NCBI GenBank assembly: GCA_964510375.1
Contig: CAZEBR010000044.1
Coordinates: 1 to 11,205 of the forward strand
Reading direction: 5' to 3'
Origin: CAYLJV01 sp964510375
Lineage (GTDB): Archaea; Hadarchaeota; Hadarchaeia; Hadarchaeales; JAGGTB01
Length of the DNA stretch: 11,205 bases
Below, piece by piece: positions 7,609 to 11,205 of the stretch; the first letter of the stretch is position 1, and each line of letters begins with the position of its first letter. The translations under genes were made by a program, and so were the position numbers. Below the pieces are notes generated by a model. The model had not been told where the DNA came from, did no database searches, and saw only the letters and a program-made list of their open reading frames with translations.

Positions 7609-7662
7609 ATTGATCCCCCATCTTTAAGAATATCTTCCAGTCAAGAGGTTGTTTTCGCATCC

Positions 7663-7669
7663 TATAATT
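7663..7669 (-). promoter_or_regulatory. TATA-like box in the PAN to MBL/rhodanese gap
   Basis: The minus strand reads AATTATA here, about 58 bases before the proposed CTG start, which would give a leader of roughly 30 bases holding the GGGGG ribosome-binding candidate (7615-7619). A second box, TTCTTAAAG at 7622-7630, is too close to serve CTG 7608. Read-through from PAN is also possible, since no strong terminator is seen in the roughly 75-base gap. Confidence 0.35.
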
Positions 7670-7683
7670 GTTTTTCTGGGCTT

Positions 7684-8880
7684 CTATCCGAACATAACCC
7701 CCGACTTCTCCATGCTTCCGTTGGAAAGGACCTTGGTAATCGCTCTGTCGAAGTCGCCCTTGTTCACTTTTTCCCGATCGTTTCGGATTGCCTGCATTCC
7801 CGCCTCCGTGCAGATTGCCTTAATGTCCGCGCCGGTAGCTCCGTCGGTTTTCCTGCTCAAGGAATCCATGCTGACGTCTTTTGCGAGCGACATTCCCCGG
7901 GTGTGGATCTGGAATATGGGTTTTCTTTCTTCCCTCGTCGGGATCGGGAATTCTATAAGTCGGTCGAATCTCCCGGGTCTCAGGAGTGCTTGGTCGAGTA
8001 TATCCGGCCTGTTGGTGGCGGCAAGTATCTTGACATCTCCTCTGGGCTCGAAACCGTCCAATATACCGAGGAGCTGCATCATGGTCCTTTGAACTTCTCG
8101 GTCTCCGCTAGTGGAAGAGCTTCGTCTCTTTGAGGCGATTGCGTCGATTTCGTCAATGAAGAGTATGCTCGGGGATTTTTCTTTTGCGTAGTCGAACATT
8201 TCTCTCACCAAGCGGCTTCCCTCTCCGATGTATTTGTGGACAAGTTCCGGACCGACAAGTTTGATGAACGTGGAGTCGGTTTCGTTCGCCACCGCCTTGG
8301 CGACCAGCGTCTTTCCCGTTCCGGGCGGGCCGTGAAGAAGCACGCCGTTTGGGGGTTCTACTCCCACTTCTTCAAATGATCCTTTCTTTATGAGTGGAAG
8401 TTCGACCGTCTCTCTGATCTCGCGGATCTGGTCTTCCAGTCCGCCGATGTCGTTGTAAGATGCCTCGGGAGATTCTTCTATTTCCATTCCCTTTACGGCC
8501 GGGTCCTTTTCGGAAGGCAAAGCTTCCATCACGTTGAGTGTTCTCTGGTTGAGGCCCACTCTTGCACCCGGCTTGACATTATCGTTATCTATGTGTTTGG
8601 AAACTTCCACGAGAAATTTGGGGCCCGAACTGCTTCTGACTATTGCCTTATCTTCCGGAAGTACGTCCAGAACGGTAGCTGCGACAAGGGGAGGTGATTT
8701 CAGCTTTTCGAACTCGGATCTTAGCTCCTTTAACTCCCTCTCGAGTCTATCTCTTTCGGACTCGATTGCGCCTCTTTCGTTCTCCAGCCCTCTGATTCTC
8801 TCTTCCAACTGTTTGATATAGTTGGCAACGTATGAATCGCTCGAACTTTTTACTTCGTCATTCTCTGAAGATTCGGTCAA
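7684..8880 (-). CDS. pan: Proteasome-activating nucleotidase (PAN), AAA+ ATPase
   Basis: Hexameric ATPase that unfolds proteins and feeds them to the archaeal 20S proteasome. The 398 residues match the family length: an N-terminal coiled coil (about 18-62), an OB-fold (65-125) and an AAA+ module. GPPGTGKT (184-191) is Walker A, KYIGEG (216-221) the pore loop, ILFIDEID (239-246) Walker B, ATN (288-290) sensor 1, and RPGRFDR (301-307) carries the arginine fingers. The extreme C-terminus is MFG, so the HbYX proteasome-docking motif has Phe in place of Tyr. The start is TTG, with no in-frame ATG or GTG upstream nearby, and is backed by GGGGTG five bases before it. The gene is divergent from HflX and heads the minus-strand run. 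The coiled coil argues against the related Cdc48/VAT ATPases. Confidence 0.95.
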   Translation of the reverse strand: MTESSENDEVKSSSDSYVANYIKQLEERIRGLENERGAIESERDRLERELKELRSEFEKLKSPPLVAATVLDVLPEDKAIVRSSSGPKFLVEVSKHIDNDNVKPGARVGLNQRTLNVMEALPSEKDPAVKGMEIEESPEASYNDIGGLEDQIREIRETVELPLIKKGSFEEVGVEPPNGVLLHGPPGTGKTLVAKAVANETDSTFIKLVGPELVHKYIGEGSRLVREMFDYAKEKSPSILFIDEIDAIASKRRSSSTSGDREVQRTMMQLLGILDGFEPRGDVKILAATNRPDILDQALLRPGRFDRLIEFPIPTREERKPIFQIHTRGMSLAKDVSMDSLSRKTDGATGADIKAICTEAGMQAIRNDREKVNKGDFDRAITKVLSNGSMEKSGVMFG

Positions 8881-8885
8881 ATTTG

Positions 8886-8891
8886 CACCCC
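8886..8891 (-). promoter_or_regulatory. Ribosome binding site deciding the PAN TTG start
   Basis: The minus strand reads GGGGTG, five bases before TTG 8880. It is close to the archaeal GGAGGTG consensus and is the main reason to accept the TTG start. Confidence 0.5.
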
Positions 8892-8915
8892 GTAATCTAG
8901 AGTATTTGACATCCT

Positions 8916-8928
8916 CTATAAAAATTTT
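8916..8928. promoter_or_regulatory. Shared A/T-rich core promoter between divergent PAN and HflX
   Basis: CTATAAAAATTTT reads as a TATA box on both strands. On the minus strand TTTTTATAG lies about 40 bases from the PAN start, giving a leader of around 13 bases with the ribosome site in it. On the plus strand TATAAAAA lies about 30-35 bases before GTG 8956, the alternative HflX start. One box may therefore serve both genes, or HflX may use a second A/T-rich patch at 9042-9050. Confidence 0.45.
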
Positions 8929-9081
8929 GAATTCCGTATTCCTAATAAAACAACGGTGTGGGGGGTTTACTCGTCAGTCCTGAACTTTTCGCAAAAAATT
9001 ACCTCCCCCTCGCTGGAGACGTTTCTCCGTGAACGACCCGAACTATTTTTGAAATCCGAAATAGAAGTTAGTTTGATACGC

Positions 9082-10338
9082 ATGAGGGTTGTTTTGGTCG
9101 AGAGGCTTTCTCCCAACGAGTCTTCGCGCCTGGACGAGTTATCCGCCCTAGCCGAGACTCTCGATTATGAGGTGGTCGGAATGCTCCAGCAGACCCGCAA
9201 GCCGGACCCTGCTTACCATATCGGAAAGGGAAAAGTTGAGGAACTCGCCGAGGCCGTCAATTCCGAGGAAGCCGAGAGGGTTATCTTTGCGAATCCTTTG
9301 AAACCTTCGCAAGCCTTTAAATTGGAGGAAAAGACTGGAGTTAAGGTAATAGATAGATTTCAATTAATTTTGGAGATTTTTGCAATGCGGGCCGGTTCCC
9401 CGGAGGCCAAATTGCAGGTAGAATACGCCCGCCTGAACTATGAGCTCCCGCGGGTGAAAGAGAGCGTCAAGAGGGCCAAGCTGGACGAGTTCCCGGGCTT
9501 CCGCGGCGGAGGCGAATACGGTGAAAGGGCCCGAGTAGAGACCATCGAGAGGAGGATGAAGTCCCTGGAGGAAAAGCTAGAGTCCTTCGAGGAGGCACGG
9601 GAGCAAAGGCGGAAAAGGAGAAGGGAGAGGGGCTATAACTTGGTGGCTCTGGCGGGCTACACCAATGCGGGTAAAAGCACGCTTCTGAACGCCCTGTCGT
9701 CGGCGGATGTCGAGGTCGATGACAGGCTTTTCACCACTCTTTCTCCCAGAACCAGAGTTCTCGAGGAGAGTTATCGAAAAATTTTGATCACGGATACTGT
9801 CGGTTTCATAGACGACTTGCCCCCTTGGTTGATCGAAGCCTTCAAAGCTGCATTGGAGGAGATTTACCTCGCTGATTTAATCCTCCTGGTCGTGGACCTC
9901 TCGGAGGATTTCCGGGAAATCCTTCGAAAATTTAGAACTTCTCGGGAAATACTGTCGGATTCTTCTGCGGATATCGTGACGGTCTTTAATAAGGTCGATC
10001 TCGTTTCCGAAGATTCCTTCGAAAAGAAGGTAAGTGCTCTGAAAAAGGTCTGCCCGGAGGTAATCACCGTTTCTGCAAAGAAGGGAAAAAATCTGGAGAA
10101 TTTGAAGGAAGTCGTCCGATCCCACGTTCTCGATAGAATCCATGCCCGTTTGACCACCTATCGGGATAAGGGAGTCGAAAAGATACTCCACGAGCTTTAT
10201 GAAAGGGCAGAAGTCGAGGACGTCCAGTACGAGAACCCCACGAAGGTTACTTTCTGGGCCGACGAAAAGTCGATAGGCAAGCTCCGAAAGTCTTTAGGTA
10301 AGAGTACGGAAATTGAAGTCCTGGGTGATGGGTCATGA
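9082..10338 (+). CDS. hflX: HflX, ribosome-associated GTPase
   Basis: A 418-residue GTPase of the HflX branch (Obg-HflX superfamily), which binds the 50S subunit and can split stalled ribosomes. The N-terminal HflX domain shows AYHIGKGKVEELAEAV, VIFANPLKPSQ, VIDRFQLILEIFA and AKLQVEYARL. A linker with GFRGGGEYGERARVET and a charged coiled coil (about 150-183) leads to the G domain: G1 GYTNAGKST (192-200), G2 around LFTTLSPRTR, G3 DTVGF (238-242), G4 NKVD (303-306), G5 SAKKG (331-335). All GTP-binding motifs are intact. I prefer ATG 9082 because MRVVLVERL aligns with the family start. The frame is open to GTG 8956, which would add 42 residues of no recognised family and sits just below the shared TATA box, so a longer form is possible. 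The stop overlaps the next ATG. Confidence 0.94.
   Translation: MRVVLVERLSPNESSRLDELSALAETLDYEVVGMLQQTRKPDPAYHIGKGKVEELAEAVNSEEAERVIFANPLKPSQAFKLEEKTGVKVIDRFQLILEIFAMRAGSPEAKLQVEYARLNYELPRVKESVKRAKLDEFPGFRGGGEYGERARVETIERRMKSLEEKLESFEEAREQRRKRRRERGYNLVALAGYTNAGKSTLLNALSSADVEVDDRLFTTLSPRTRVLEESYRKILITDTVGFIDDLPPWLIEAFKAALEEIYLADLILLVVDLSEDFREILRKFRTSREILSDSSADIVTVFNKVDLVSEDSFEKKVSALKKVCPEVITVSAKKGKNLENLKEVVRSHVLDRIHARLTTYRDKGVEKILHELYERAEVEDVQYENPTKVTFWADEKSIGKLRKSLGKSTEIEVLGDGS
10324..10329 (+). promoter_or_regulatory. Ribosome binding site for the Trm56-PolA ORF, inside the hflX 3' end
   Basis: GGTGAT lies five bases before ATG 10335 and pairs with the 3' end of archaeal 16S rRNA. Together with the ATGA overlap it indicates translational coupling to hflX. 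Confidence 0.55.
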
Positions 10339-11205
10339 GCGAAGTTGTAATTCTGAGGATGGGCCATCGTCCCGGTAGGGACGAGAGGGTAAGTACTCAC
10401 GTCAGTCTAGTCGGTAGAGCTTTTGGTGCGGACGGGATTATTTTCGCCGGATACGAGGCAAAGAAGGTCAGAAAGAGTCTGGTGGAGGTAAACGAGAGGT
10501 GGGGAGGTTCCTTCTATGTGGAGGGCGGTAAATCGTGGAGGGAAGTGATTAGGGATTGGCAGTCAGACGGAGGTCTGGTCGCTCACCTGACTATGTACGG
10601 TCTACCCTTGGACGAGGAAATACAAAATGTCCGGGATGAGGACGTGTTGATCGTTATAGGAGCGGAGAAGGTTCCAGGAGAGGTCTATGATATGGCCGAT
10701 TTTAACTTGGCGGTGGGAAATCAACCTCACTCGGAAATTGCGGCCTTGGCGGTATTTCTTGACCGTTTTTTTGAGGGTGAGGAGATGAAGAGGGAGTTTT
10801 CCGATGCCCAGAGAAAAATAGTACCCTCGGGGTCGGGCAAGGAAGTCGAGGAGTTTGGCGATCTTTTTTCAAAAGGTGAAGATACCGACTTCAGGAATCT
10901 ACCCATCGACAAAGCTGGCTCTTACGCTACGAGCGACGCCACTGTAATATGGACACTTAAATGGGAACTTGAGCAGAAACTGGAGGAGAGAAAGCAAACT
11001 GACCTATTCCGTGATATGGAACTCCCGCTCATCAACGTACTCCGGGACATGGAGTATCAGGGAATAAAACTAGACAAAGAAAAGCTGGCCGAGGGGGAGG
11101 AAAGTATTAAGGAAAGGCTGGACGTCCTCCAGAACGAGATAAACGACCTCGCCGACGAGCAACTTAATCCTAATTCGCCCAAACAAGTCAGACACGTACT
11201 TTTCG
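10335..11205 (+). CDS. trm56: Trm56 tRNA (cytidine-56 2'-O)-methyltransferase fused in frame to a family A DNA polymerase; 3' end outside the window
   Basis: Read codon by codon, 290 residues run from ATG 10335 to the window edge without a stop. Residues 1 to about 173 are Trm56, the SPOUT methylase that 2'-O-methylates C56 of the tRNA T-loop: LRMGHRPGRDERVSTHV, AFGADGI, HLTMYGLPLD, IGAEKVPGEVYDMADF, VGNQPHSEIAALAVFLDR and the closing KIVPSGSGKEVE. After about 15 linker residues the protein becomes DNA polymerase I: YATSD (197-201) is the Exo III Tyr-x3-Asp motif, MELPLINVLRDMEYQGIKLD (228-247) opens the polymerase domain, and NPNSPKQVRHVLF (278-290) is a classic PolA segment. The 5' nuclease and the Exo I and II motifs are absent. 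Between about residue 155 and M228 there is no in-frame ATG, GTG or TTG, so the polymerase part depends on the trm56 start. A real fusion, a deletion product and an assembly chimera all remain possible. Confidence 0.85.
   Translation, partial: MSEVVILRMGHRPGRDERVSTHVSLVGRAFGADGIIFAGYEAKKVRKSLVEVNERWGGSFYVEGGKSWREVIRDWQSDGGLVAHLTMYGLPLDEEIQNVRDEDVLIVIGAEKVPGEVYDMADFNLAVGNQPHSEIAALAVFLDRFFEGEEMKREFSDAQRKIVPSGSGKEVEEFGDLFSKGEDTDFRNLPIDKAGSYATSDATVIWTLKWELEQKLEERKQTDLFRDMELPLINVLRDMEYQGIKLDKEKLAEGEESIKERLDVLQNEINDLADEQLNPNSPKQVRHVLF

Noticed and set aside
10335..11205. Hidden frameshift joining two separate genes
   Set aside because: Walking the codons line by line keeps one frame through both the Trm56 and polymerase motifs, so no frameshift is needed to explain the join.

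Overview
The window looks like a chromosomal segment of an archaeon, probably euryarchaeal. The evidence is a PAN-type proteasomal ATPase, an archaeal-style HflX, the archaea-restricted tRNA methylase Trm56, an ADP-forming acyl-CoA synthetase-like protein, TATA-like boxes at archaeal spacing, and a mix of leaderless-looking and Shine-Dalgarno-led starts. The proteins are rich in Glu and Asp, which is compatible with some salt adaptation but does not prove it. I cannot place the lineage further. No rRNA, tRNA, CRISPR array or insertion sequence was seen.

Layout. Plus strand, 2-3421: the 3' part of a fused acyl-CoA synthetase (NDP-forming)/GNAT acetyltransferase, then a TrpB2-type tryptophan synthase beta chain behind its own promoter. 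Minus strand, read from 8880 down to 3566: PAN, an ETHE1-like metallo-beta-lactamase/rhodanese protein, an AcuC-like histone-deacetylase-family amidohydrolase, and a CoA-disulfide-reductase-type flavoenzyme joined to the deacetylase by an ATGA overlap. Plus strand, 8956-11205: HflX, divergent from PAN, then an ATGA-coupled ORF that starts as Trm56 and runs in frame into a family A DNA polymerase, leaving the window open.

How the genes may work together (inference). The GNAT-fused synthetase resembles bacterial Pat/PatZ protein lysine acetyltransferases, and an AcuC-like deacetylase lies about 3 kb away, so the locus may hold both arms of a reversible lysine-acetylation switch. The persulfide dioxygenase/rhodanese protein and the CoA-disulfide reductase both point to sulfane-sulfur and CoA-thiol redox chemistry. 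PAN (protein turnover), HflX (ribosome rescue) and Trm56 (tRNA modification) are housekeeping quality-control and translation genes.

The most unusual object is the Trm56-PolA chimera at 10335-11205. The SPOUT methylase is essentially complete, and the polymerase joins just upstream of the Exo III motif, with no stop codon and no canonical internal start near the junction.
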